From Saccoglossus kowalevskii (taxonomy: Eukaryota > Hemichordata > Enteropneusta > Harrimaniidae): a stretch of 12,500 nucleotides of DNA. The DNA is taken from contig NW_003135342.1 of assembly GCF_000003605.2 (NCBI RefSeq), positions 452,654 to 465,153 of the forward strand. The letters run 5' to 3'. This document shows, piece after piece, positions 1 to 7,674 of this stretch. Made by a program: the position numbers and the translations under genes. The notes beneath the pieces are model-generated. The model was not told the origin of the DNA. It saw only the letters and a program-made list of their open reading frames with translations, and ran no database searches. The stretch's first letter is position 1; each line of letters starts with the position of its first letter.

Positions 1-451
1 TCTGTAGATGGGCTGAACACTTTGACGAATTGCTCAACAGACCTGCAATACACCTACACCTACCATACCTGAAGCTGACACTGACCTGCCCATTAATTGT
101 GACAAACCTACCAAAGCAGAGATCCATAACCATAAATCAACTTTAAAATGGAAAGGCTACAGGCCCTGACGATATTCCAGCACAGACACTAAAAGCAGAA
201 CTGGACTTTTCAGTAGAGGTGCTATACACTTAGTTTGAGAAGATTTGGGAACAGGAAGAAATCCCAGCAGAGTGGAAAGAGGGCCACCTGATCAAAATTC
301 CAAAGAAAGGGGACCTCAGTCAGTGTTCCAGCTACAGAGGGATCACATTTCTCTCAGTACCAGGAAAGGTCTTCAATAGAATTATCTTTGAGAGATTGAA
401 AGGACTGGTTGACCAACAAATGCGTGACTACCAGGCAGGCTTCCGTTAGAA

Positions 452-458
452 CAGATCA
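452..458 (+). repeat. Target site duplication, left copy (SINE)
   Basis: CAGATCA. The LINE protein reads up to the Ser of this sequence and resumes from the same bases on the other side of the insertion, so this is a real duplication of the target rather than a chance 7-mer. Confidence 0.75.
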
Positions 459-882
459 CTGGTAGCATAGTGGTTGTCGCGTGAGACTCATGATCGGTAG
501 ACCCAAGTTCAAATCCTACCTTAGGCTGAACATCAAAAGGGTCGACCCCTACCCTGAGTGAGTGTGCCACAGACTCAATGGGAAGGCTAATCCACTGTCC
601 GAGATTCATTCACTAACGAATGCGACTTTAGGGGAACCTTGGTTAAGGTCCGCAGGGTGCTTGTGTTCGACCGAGCCTGGTTGACGCCAGGATAGCGCAT
701 TAAATTGCCATTTGATAGGGAGATGGCCGCACAGCCTTGTTATGTAGTCCCAAACAGGACATGACTTCTGTGGCAAAATGCACTGTGTCAGCACTTGCAC
801 TTGCAATATGAACATACAAAAAAGTCAGGAGAGACAATAGGGTCATTCAAAGTCCGAAACTGTCGCCTGGCACAAAAACAGG
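459..882 (+). mobile_element. tRNA-derived SINE-like insertion inside the LINE
   Basis: This 424-bp block interrupts the reverse transcriptase sequence exactly between two copies of CAGATCA. Its head looks like a tRNA-derived RNA polymerase III promoter: the A box TAGCATAGTGG at 463-473 fits TRGCNNAGYGG fully, and the B box AGTTCAAATCC at 506-516 differs from GGTTCGANTCC at two places, with 32 bp between them. CGCGTGAGACTCATGATC places CAT where an anticodon would lie and resembles a Met tRNA loosely; the stem no longer pairs well. The remaining body of about 360 bp has no coding potential that I recognise and includes AGCGCATTAAATTGCC at about 694-709. There is no long poly-A tail. It inserted after the LINE and in the same direction. 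Confidence 0.72.
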
Positions 883-889
883 CAGATCA
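883..889 (+). repeat. Target site duplication, right copy (SINE)
   Basis: Second CAGATCA. From here the reading frame continues as RSCTDH and IATLR, as expected for the family at this point. Confidence 0.75.
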
Positions 890-1390
890 TGTACTGATCA
901 CATTGCTACACTGAGGGTCATAGTTGAACAGTCCAGTCCAGTAGTGTAGAACCCCTCCCTGTATATAATTTTTTTGGACTATCTGAAAGTTTTTGACAGT
1001 GTAGACAGAGAGTCACTTTGGAAGCTGCTTAGGCACTATGGGGTCCCCTTGAAGTTTGTCAGAATGATCCGTAACTCATACAAGGGAATGACATGCAGGG
1101 TGGTACACGGAGGAAAGCTGACAGATAGCTTTGAAGTGAAGGTGTCAGACAAGGCTGCTCACTCTCACCATTTCTATTCCTGCTTGTCATTGACTGGATA
1201 ATGAAGAAAGTGACAAATGACAAAAGAAATAATATCCAGTGGACATTATGGATACAGCTTGAAGACCTAGACCTCGCTGATGATGTTGCCCTTCTGTCCC
1301 ATAACCACAAGCAGATGCAGAATAAAACCACCAACGTAGCAACAGGTCCTGGAAGTGAATACTGTGAAAGAGGATCCGATCAGACCAAGT

Positions 1391-1980
1391 GATAGACCCC
1401 TTGACGAGGTGGAGTCCTTCACTTACCGTGGCAGTGTTGTGGATAAAGAGGGTGGGACAAACACTGATGTCAAAACTCGGATTGGCTAAGCAAGAGCTGC
1501 ATTCCTCCAACTAAGGAACATTTAGGAAGACACATCAAGCTTTGTTTGTTCAATACAAATGTAAAGTCTGTCCTGTTATATGGAGCAGAAACCTGGCGTA
1601 CCACAAAGGCAACAACCCACAAAGTACAGACTTTGTAAACAGATCCCTGCGAAAAATCCTAAAAATTCATTGGCTGGATAAGATCTTGAGCTCTAGAAGC
1701 AAACCAGGCAGCCTCCCATGGAGGAGAAAATGGAGTTTGATTGGCCACACTTTGCATAAGCAACCATCCAACATCACCAGACAAGCCTTGACATGGAATC
1801 CACAGGTAAAGCGGAAACAAGGAAGGCCAAAAAACACCTGGCGGAGGACTTCAACGATGATGTCAGGCACTCAAGATCCACCTGGGGCAGCTTGAGACTG
1901 CAGCACAGGACCACATACGCTGGAGAACTGTCGTCGATGGCCTATGTTCGAGGAGGGGCAATAGGCCAAAGTGTGAAGTA
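1391..1980 (+). pseudogene. C-terminal region of the LINE protein, broken
   Basis: Continuation of the retrotransposon protein after the reverse transcriptase. One frame gives VESFTYRGSVVDKEGG from about 1412, followed by stops. Another gives SVLLYGAETWRTTKA (YGAETW from 1579). A third gives FVNRSLRKILKIHWLD from about 1632, then IGHTL at 1740-1754 and GRPKNTWRR at 1821-1847. The last part, up to about 1980, is again in a different frame. These motifs are typical of the region after the reverse transcriptase in LINEs with a small C-terminal domain; its exact role is poorly known. At least four frame changes are needed to follow the protein. I place no start codon because this is a fragment. 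Confidence 0.85.
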
Positions 1981-2070
1981 AAGTGATGTTCAATGTTGAA
2001 ATAACGTTTAAACGAAGCTTATACACAAAGTAGAAAAAAAAACATTATCATTAGAAAGATTAGTTACTCT

Positions 2071-2081
2071 TTACTCACCAT
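2071..2081 (-). other. Splice donor ending the transporter exon
   Basis: On the minus strand the sequence reads ATG then GTGAGTAA. Positions +1 to +6 fit the donor consensus GTRAGT fully. The exon ends in phase 0 after residue 527 (QGGFM), just where the family continues with a V-P motif and two more membrane segments. Reading on gives only VSKE and a stop at 2064. Confidence 0.85.
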
Positions 2082-3659
2082 GAACCCACCTTGAATCTTC
2101 TTCTTACAATGTGCATTGATTACAACAAGACATAAAACTATTATTAATCCAAGTAATATTAAACAGAAGAGTATCCACGGATTTCCGACTAGTATTAAAT
2201 CTCCCGCATAGTTGATCACTGTGGCTAATAGCAGCATACACAGAACCATTACGAACATGGCTAACCCAGAATTACAATTTTGAAGAAATGATGAACAAAC
2301 AACTACATGCTCAGAAGTTACACCCTTGTCTGTAATATCTTGTCTTGAAATTTCCTTTTTCTTTAACAGTAAAAGTTTTTCGTTCCTTCGCGGTCTCTTC
2401 ATAACACCTTGCGTTGCACCAGTACTGGCTGGTTGACTCCGGTGTATTAGTACATTCACCGCAACCACAGTATATGATAACAAACAACCGAGAGATTTGA
2501 TTTCAATTAGATGTTCTATGTCAAATGGAACTGCTAGACCACCACAGATTACACCGTATGCTAATATTGCAATCACAGGTACTTGGCTGTGCTTGTTGAC
2601 CTTGGCCAAAGAAGGAAAGAGAAGGCCATCTGTGGCCATCGAATAAATTACCCTAGGGACAGCGTTCATACCTGCAATTAATGCGCCACTAATGCCGCAC
2701 AGAGCACCAATTCCAACTAGGTTTTTGGCCCAGGTGAGACCACGTGAGTGCAACGCATCCGTAAGTGGTGCGTCAGCGTTGATGTCATAATAAGGAATCA
2801 TAAGCGTTACCATGACAGCAACACCAACATTTGTCAGAACAGCAACTGTAAATGATATACCTATAGCTATTGGTATACTTTTAGTCGGATTCTTTGCTTC
2901 TTCACTCGAAGTGGTGATTACTTCTATTCCGGAATACACAAAGAAACACAATGCAGCACCGGATATAACACCTTTATAACCATACGGAGCGAAACCACCT
3001 TCTGTCTGCCAGTTGCCTATATCCATGTAATAAAAACCAACGCATATGAAAAACAATATAACGCATAAATTTATGAAGACTAGTATAGAATTACAGGTTG
3101 ACGTAATCCTCGCTCCCGAGGCAACTAACAGGGTAACACTGATAGTTAAAACTAAGGCAAACAAGTCTGGATAATCCGCGAATGGTGGATGGTCTACTGG
3201 TCCGAAGGTTATGTGGCCTAAGGTAAAGTTGCGAATCTTGAATCCAATCAGCTCGTCAAAGTATGCACTCAACGTACGTGCACATGCCCCGGCACCAGCT
3301 GCGAATTCCAGAATAGTAGCCCAGCCCACTAAAAAACCTAGGAACTCCCCCATTATTTGGTATGTGTACAAATAGGCCGATCCAGCACGAGAAACCTGGC
3401 AACCAAGTTCAGCGAAGCAAAGTACCGTGAGAAGTATAGGAATTCCTGCGACGAGTAAAGATACTGAGACTGCAGGTCCAACAATGTTCTTTGCAAGCGT
3501 ACCAGTGAGTATATATAGACCTGCTCCGACTGCAGCACAGATGCCAAACATAGTTAAATCCATTGTAGAGAGGCATCTCTTCAAGGGAGTTTCGTTCATA
3601 TCAAATATCAACGTTTTTGTACGGGTAATTCTACTCCACATGTCTGGACCAAAGATCAT
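2079..3659 (-). CDS. Cationic amino acid transporter, CAT/SLC7A4-like, large 5' coding exon (partial gene)
   Basis: The protein is an SLC7-family amino acid carrier of the plasma or organelle membrane; CAT members move arginine, lysine and ornithine, while SLC7A4-type members are less well defined in substrate. The exon encodes 527 residues. Family landmarks: RTKTL at 13-17, ETPLKRCLSTMDL at 23-35, VGAGLYILTG at 44-53, the extracellular glycosylation site NFT at 144-146, GGFAPYGYKG at 221-230 and SSEEAKNP at 251-258. I count about 12 membrane segments (near 33-53, 61-82, 103-128, 163-183, 190-210, 230-250, 263-288, 312-335, 358-378, 385-405, 464-484, 494-516) and a charged loop at 406-463. 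GFAPYGY and SSEEA favour SLC7A4 over SLC7A1-3. The start is the first ATG after an in-frame TGA, and the N-terminus has family length. CAT proteins usually have 14 segments and 600 or more residues; the last two are missing because the exon ends in a splice donor and the gene continues left of the window. Confidence 0.93.
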
Positions 3660-3847
3660 GTTAGCTAATTCTTGTTTAAAATAAGAATACGTAACTCTTC
3701 AATATGTGTCGCTCCTCTGCGTAAAAGATGTAGTTATGTTAACCTACAACAACAATTGTTATAAAAGGTTAAAATATTCATGACGTCATAATATTCATGG
3801 AAAAATTGTATAGCATACGTCACAAGAACGAAAACAAATTACACTTT
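3660..3847 (-). promoter_or_regulatory. 5' flank of the transporter with CRE (TGACGTCA at 3781-3788)
   Basis: Directly upstream of the ATG. An in-frame TGA lies 14 codons before it. TATTCTTATTTTAAACAAG ends at 3671 and could be a splice acceptor, so part of this may be intron. A perfect palindromic CRE, TGACGTCA, lies about 120 bp upstream of the ATG, and TATAAAAGG lies at 3758-3766 on the plus strand. Mammalian CAT-1 is induced through ATF4 sites; whether these motifs work here is inference. Confidence 0.4.
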
Positions 3848-3977
3848 CCATTCTCTGGATATTCAACTTTTCATCAGTATTATGTAGTCCGCCAACTTAA
3901 TTATACAGGATTTTGGGTAGAGGGTGACATCATATCCATTGTTGTTTACAATTGAGAAAAATGCTTTCATCTATAAA
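3848..3977 (-). repeat. Inverted repeat, left arm
   Basis: Its reverse complement matches 4278-4408 at roughly 75-80 percent with a few small gaps. Shared blocks include TATAGATGAAA, TATGATGTCA, TAATTAAG followed by TGGCG, ACTACATAA, and TGATGAAAAG before TGAATAT. The outer ends do not match, so the two arms are either two opposite copies of one repeat family or the arms of a foldback element. The arm contains TGATGAAAA (minus strand, 3868-3876), which fits the ATF4/CARE pattern TGATGNAAN. Confidence 0.7.
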
Positions 3978-4277
3978 GTGAGAATTACTGACGCGAATTA
4001 GTTCAAATTTGTGGTGTGCATATTACTCATGTATATAATTATTGTAGAACATAGAATTACAAATACCCATAAAGTGAAGACATCGCCAAAAACGAAGAAA
4101 AATATTTTAGTCGCTAAAAAGAGAATTACACTTTTTTGTTCTCTAGGAGATATAAGGAGATGTGAGCATTTGGTAGAAAAACACAAAAATTAATATTTTC
4201 AGTTATGTTGCCATGACAACTATTTTATATGCATGTTTGGTACCAGTACCAGCCAATTTGAAGTTCAACTTTTGAAG

Positions 4278-4408
4278 TTATAGATGAAATAATTTTCTCT
4301 ATTTCTGACAACAGTGGGTATGATGTCATACTTTACCCATGATCCTTTGCTGGATAATTAAGATGGCGAACTACATAAATTGATGAAAAGGTGAATATTT
4401 AGAGAATG
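4278..4408 (+). repeat. Inverted repeat, right arm
   Basis: Partner of 3848-3977 in opposite orientation, with about 300 bp between the arms. It has a 3-bp gap around the TAATTAAG block relative to the left arm. No coding potential is visible. The spacer holds only short chance open frames on both strands. Confidence 0.7.
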
Positions 4409-5400
4409 ATGAGTGATATACAAAAACTGTAAATTGCATATTCTTACATTTGCCGATTTTTTTCATCTGGGAGTATTATGTTGTTAGACTTTACTCTTCC
4501 TTAGATAAGTTCTCAATTAAGATGTGCAAACTAAAAATAAATGTGTTCACAAATGTGTTTTTGTGTGTGACCTACACATGGTGACGATGCATCTTATATG
4601 CTGCACATTCCAGCGATCTTAAATTATCTTGGGAAATGAAAAAAAAATCTAACTGCATCAACAAGTTGTGGAATACCTTTCATTAACTTTCATAGTTGTG
4701 TTTTGTATAGATCATTTGATACTATTATCTAAACAAATTTCAATGTTTGTATAATGATGTATGTTTTAAATGAAATATATAGTGCATAATCACCTTATCC
4801 TAATAGTAATTTGCAATATATGACATTCCAAAATTTTTTTATAATGAATCAAAGATATTTTAATTAGAATCAATTCTGAAAAAAAATATCATTGATCATT
4901 TGATTTTGCAATAATTTCTATACAAATTTCGGATTTCTTCAATTTTCATACTCATGTATATATTGAATTGGTAAAAGATTTATTGTTCAAAATATTATTC
5001 TTATATTAATATGGTGAAAAGTCATGGTAAAACTATCAAGACTCTGGTTTGTGTTTCGTATATACCGATAATCAGTGTTAAATTCACGCCCAATAAAACA
5101 ATATGTGGCGTACTAAGGTGCACATTCAGAAAGCATTACTACGTATAATGAAAACAGGAAAAACCACAGATTTTCACTAATCAGGAGGATTACATTTATA
5201 ATACAGGCAATACCAAATGTCGAATCAGACGAACCTCGGAGGCATATACTAAATACGGAAAGATAACACGAGAGATTTATGACCATTTTTATCATCTGTA
5301 ATTATCCAACTGAGCCTCGCCGTGCATTAGAATTTAATTGAATTGCGCCAAGTTACAGACATATCTAGTTTCCGGTCATTGGAATTTATGTGTGTTACTT
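4409..5400. other. AT-rich noncoding stretch
   Basis: No protein-like frame, RNA gene or clear transposon seen. Homopolymer A/T runs are frequent. A weak direct similarity links GATCATTTGAT near 4707 with the same word near 4894, each followed after some variable bases by ACAAATTTC. The open frame of 60 codons on the minus strand at 5113-5295 has no family features and is probably chance. Confidence 0.5.
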
Positions 5401-5414
5401 TGTTTGGAGCGAAA

Positions 5415-5914
5415 CAATGGCGCATCAATTTGTTGGACACTCATTCTATTTCATCTATACAGCAGGATACATGGCGGTTATTGGATGGGTGGCTAATAGT
5501 GGATCAAAACCTGCACGGGAAAATTACATTAATTAATTTTCCCCGTGTCACAATGCTCAGCTTAGGTTGAATGTCACTTACTCAAGTAAGTTGGATCGCA
5601 AAATCGAGTTTGGTGTGAGAAAACGCGTCAAGGCTGACCGCATGTTTGTCAGATCACATAGACCAGTCGGTTGACATTTATGTGCCCCGTTATAATTAAC
5701 TAGATAATTGTATTACCATATCATTTCCCCCAATAACGTCAGTTAATTGTCTCGAGTGTACAGCGCATTAAAGCATAAACAGTCACATCCAGAGCTTCTC
5801 TATTTTGGAGTGTTCTTCTACCAATTTTATAAATTGTATTACCATTATATTGAAAATAAATTTGAAGGATGACGAATTGTCAATATACATAGGCTGTTAT
5901 AAATAGCTCCACTC
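5415..5914 (+). repeat. Diverged duplicated block, copy A, ending in a TATA-containing motif
   Basis: This block shares an ordered series of matches with 6869-7225. ACATGGCGGTTATTGG lies at 5469-5484. Then come GAGTTTGGTGTGAGA, GACCAGTCGGTTGACATT, ACCATATCATTTCCCCC, GAGTGTACAGCGCATTAAAG, and finally GCTGTTATAAATAGCTC near 5892-5908. Copy A is longer because of extra sequence around 5497-5590. No protein frame is conserved between the copies, so the conserved feature is DNA: a repeat family or duplicated promoter-like segments. Confidence 0.7.
5514..5547 (+). repeat. 13-bp hairpin within copy A
   Basis: CACGGGAAAATTA pairs with TAATTTTCCCCGTG (one bulged base) around a 7-nt loop. It lies in the part of copy A that copy B lacks. 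Confidence 0.55.
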
Positions 5915-6750
5915 CAGCGGATTTATTAAAAATAGTTATCGCTTGGCCTATATGGTATCGTGAGTTATCAATGTGGGAGTATGAACAATTGAAAAAAAAT
6001 GTTGTATAAAGAAGAAATGAACTCGAAATGTGGTCATATTGTATTAGACATAGCTTATATAACCTATGTTGAGATAGTGGTCGCGTCCATGATCATTGCG
6101 TCATTTTTATGCCTAAATAAGCAAATTAGGTATGGGCTATTCTAAAGTTTCAATGGTAGAATATAATAGTAGGCTTAAAACACAATTCATACATAGTAGG
6201 TGTACGATGGCTTTGTGTGGCGTGGTTATTTTTTGTTCTAAATTTAATATTAATATTATAACAAGCATTGTACTTGGGACCACAATTTAACATTCAGACA
6301 AAGAAAACTGTGAAAATAAACACATTGTTAATAATAATTTGTAACAACTCATAATTGTGGTGAATATATTCGCATATAAGCCCCTGTTGTTTCCTGATAG
6401 ATCGTGACCCGACCTGACCTCGCAGTGACCTTAATGTTCAATAGAGAACCTCTTTGCACATTGTTCATAACATATCAAATATAGTCATAGCATTCACGAT
6501 AGGTTCTAATCATTTCACCGCAATATGGCATCTGTATACTATAATACCCTTAAATCAAATAAACAATATTCATAAAATTCAAAACACTAATTACATAAAC
6601 ATCTTTTAAAAAAAACAGTTGTGGTCCAGGCGGAGTTGTTGATCTGAAATTAAGACATATTGAAAAGCGGAAAAAGGAGCATGAAGCCTGTTGGCCTCAG
6701 ACGAGTAAATAAAATTACGTTAACTCGTGGTCGGTAGTTTTTTTTTATTG
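5915..6750. other. Noncoding spacer between the duplicated blocks
   Basis: AT-rich, with no protein-like frame longer than chance. It contains the nuclear-receptor half-site cluster at 6405-6431. Nothing else recognised. Confidence 0.5.
6405..6431 (-). promoter_or_regulatory. Nuclear-receptor half-site cluster (DR5 plus DR4)
   Basis: On the minus strand: AGGTCA, 5 bases, AGGTCA, 4 bases, GGGTCA. Two perfect consensus half-sites at DR5 spacing are the classic layout for retinoic acid receptor/RXR dimers, and DR4 suits thyroid- or LXR-type dimers. It lies about 2.7 kb upstream of the transporter start. Function is inference from motif and spacing only. Confidence 0.45.
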
Positions 6751-6754
6751 TTAC

Positions 6755-6821
6755 CTTCTTGGAGGTCCTTCATGTACCTGTATGCTATCCTCTTAACACG
6801 CGGTTGGCAAGCCCCAGACAT
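6755..6821 (-). other. Possible small first coding exon (22 codons)
   Basis: The minus strand reads ATG, then MSGACQPRVKRIAYRYMKDL and two more codons (Q, E), then GAAG followed by GTAACA, an acceptable donor in phase 1. The ATG context is weak (TTA before it). I do not recognise the peptide. An acceptor ending at 3671 before the transporter start would continue in frame, so this could be an alternative 5' exon of that gene, or chance. Confidence 0.2.
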
Positions 6822-6868
6822 TAAAAAAAAACATGAAATAAGCATGTAATAGCGTTGCACAATTCAAC

Positions 6869-7225
6869 CGTGCGCATCAGTTGGATGTACACTCACCCGT
6901 TCGCTCTATGTAGCAGGACACATGGCGGTTATTGGGTGGCCGGGCTGCTGATTAACGAATTTATATATTGCCGACACACAAAAATGGATCTAGCCGAGTT
7001 GGTATGAGAGACCAGTTGGCTGACATTAATTTGCCAGAATTCAGTAGTGACTCGTCTTACCTTATCATTTTCCCATTTGCGGAGTGCACAGTGTGTTAAA
7101 GCAAAAGAACTTTCCCATCCACAGCGTATCAAATTTAAAGTGCCCTGCCCTGCTGCCAGTTTTCGAAATAATATTATTATAATGCGGATTACTGGATAGC
7201 TGTTATAAATAGCTCTAACCAAAGT
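6869..7225 (+). repeat. Diverged duplicated block, copy B, ending in the same TATA-containing motif
   Basis: Same order of blocks as copy A: ACATGGCGGTTATTGG, GAGTTGGTATGAGA, GACCAGTTGGCTGACATT, ACCTTATCATTTTCCC, GAGTGCACAGTGTGTTAAAG, and GCTGTTATAAATAGCTC near 7199-7215. The copies lie about 1.3-1.4 kb apart in direct orientation. A minus-strand open frame at 6929-7222 crosses the block but is not kept in copy A. Confidence 0.7.
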
Positions 7226-7470
7226 GTATGCACCGTCGTTTGTTGTAATTTAATTCAATGAATACAATGAGCTCAACGGAAAAAAAAAACAGTTGACAGA
7301 TTGTTTTCACTGGTAGATTATGCTTGTTTTGTAGTAGTGTTCACGCTGCACGAAGTATGGGCTAAGATGTAAGCTGATTTAGGCTTATCTCACATATTTG
7401 CATTTGGACTAGACCCAATTGGAAGGGTCAGTCCTTAGCACGAGCTAAGGGGCTCCATCAGTCGGTGACC

Positions 7471-7491
7471 TTTGTTAAGCCGCTGTTCACG
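7471..7491 (+). repeat. 21-bp direct repeat, first copy
   Basis: TTTGTTAAGCCGCTGTTCACG matches 7855-7875 at 19 of 21 bases. This copy is inside the left inverted repeat of the Myb-bearing element; the other lies outside its right end, suggesting that two related element copies overlapped or inserted next to each other. Confidence 0.55.
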
Positions 7492-7497
7492 AAACAA

Positions 7498-7674
7498 ATC
7501 TTTCTAATTTAGCTTGCATATTTTGGTAAACATTTTTTCGGTTCCTCGGTGAGGAGTCCAACTGTCTCAACATTCCTCTGTCTTTCCATATTCTCACAGT
7601 AAAGCTTTTGTCTCTTCGTCGCTCCAGTTTTTGCGAGGGAACGAAGTTTTGTACACACTGAGCTCGGTTGCCAT
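7498..7674 (-). pseudogene. Broken Myb/SANT-like (trihelix-type) DNA-binding domain
   Basis: From ATG at 7674 (good context, AAAATGG) the frame reads MATELSVYKTSFPRKNWSDE and then ETKALL, with a TGA at 7596-7594 where the next residue, probably Trp, is expected. It goes on as EYGKTEEC to another stop at 7569-7567. A shift of frame near 7570 restores the rest of the domain: RQLDSSPRNRKNVYQNMQAK then LERF. The pattern W-S-D-E-E-T-K-A-L, then QLD, RN and VYQ, is that of the Myb/SANT-like domain found in transposon-derived and host DNA-binding proteins. With a nonsense codon and a frameshift it is a relic. It lies inside the inverted-repeat element. Confidence 0.7.

Larger units (their letters stand above)
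3..1390 (+). pseudogene. Reverse transcriptase domain of the LINE, broken
   Basis: The frame opened at base 3 reads the linker (WAEHFDELLNRP) and then the fingers/palm region: GPDDIPA near 162, KKGDLSQ at about 303 and YQAGFR just before the insertion. In-frame stops lie at 144-146, 231-233 and 447-449. After the SINE insertion the protein resumes in another frame at 884 (RSCTDHIATLRVIVEQS), has a stop at 947-949, and gives motif A (FLDYLKVFDSVDR, first Asp codon 977-979). Near 1143 the frame shifts again to RQGCSLSPFLF and DWIMKK. The catalytic box reads LADD at 1273-1284 where the family usually has FADD or YADD. The enzyme once copied element RNA into DNA at the chromosomal target; this copy cannot make it. 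Confidence 0.9.
1..1985 (+). mobile_element. Decayed non-LTR retrotransposon (LINE), 5' part outside window
   Basis: A plus-strand LINE copy enters from the left edge and ends near 1980. Translation in shifting frames recovers, in order, the linker before the reverse transcriptase, the reverse transcriptase core, and a C-terminal region with the IGHTL and GRPKNTWRR motifs. The endonuclease expected upstream is not in the window. Many stops and frameshifts show that it is dead. The right border is inferred from where coding similarity stops; no poly-A tail or clear target duplication is visible. The short C-terminal region and motif style make me think of an RTE-like lineage, but the clade is a guess. 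It is tail-to-tail with the transporter exon and lies in that gene's intron, antisense to it. Confidence 0.9.
1..2078 (-). other. Intron of the transporter gene (part)
   Basis: From the donor at 2078 to the left window edge no family-like exon for the last membrane segments is visible on the minus strand; the space is filled by the LINE/SINE relic and about 90 bp of AT-rich sequence. The intron is therefore at least 2,078 nt long, with its acceptor outside the window. Confidence 0.75.

Noticed and set aside
459-520. A tRNA gene (A and B boxes, CAT at the anticodon position)
   Set aside because: The stems do not pair, the B box is degenerate, and the piece is the head of a 424-bp insertion flanked by a target duplication; SINE head is the better reading.
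2064-3659. An intronless retrocopy of the transporter
   Set aside because: A retrocopy would lack the splice donor and would continue through the last membrane segments; here the frame stops exactly at a consensus donor and is otherwise intact.
3758-3766. Plus-strand TATAAAAGG as a promoter for a divergent gene
   Set aside because: Nothing downstream on the plus strand looks like a gene, and TATA words are frequent in AT-rich DNA.
3998-4193. Overlapping open frames on both strands
   Set aside because: Both lie in the AT-rich spacer between the inverted repeat arms and have no recognisable features; mirror frames of this length are expected by chance.
4700-4935. Weak direct repeat sharing GATCATTTGAT and ACAAATTTC
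   Set aside because: Matches are short and AT-rich with variable spacing; not distinguishable from chance by eye.
6929-7222. 97-codon minus-strand open frame
   Set aside because: It covers repeat block B, but the frame is not kept in copy A, so the conservation is not for protein.
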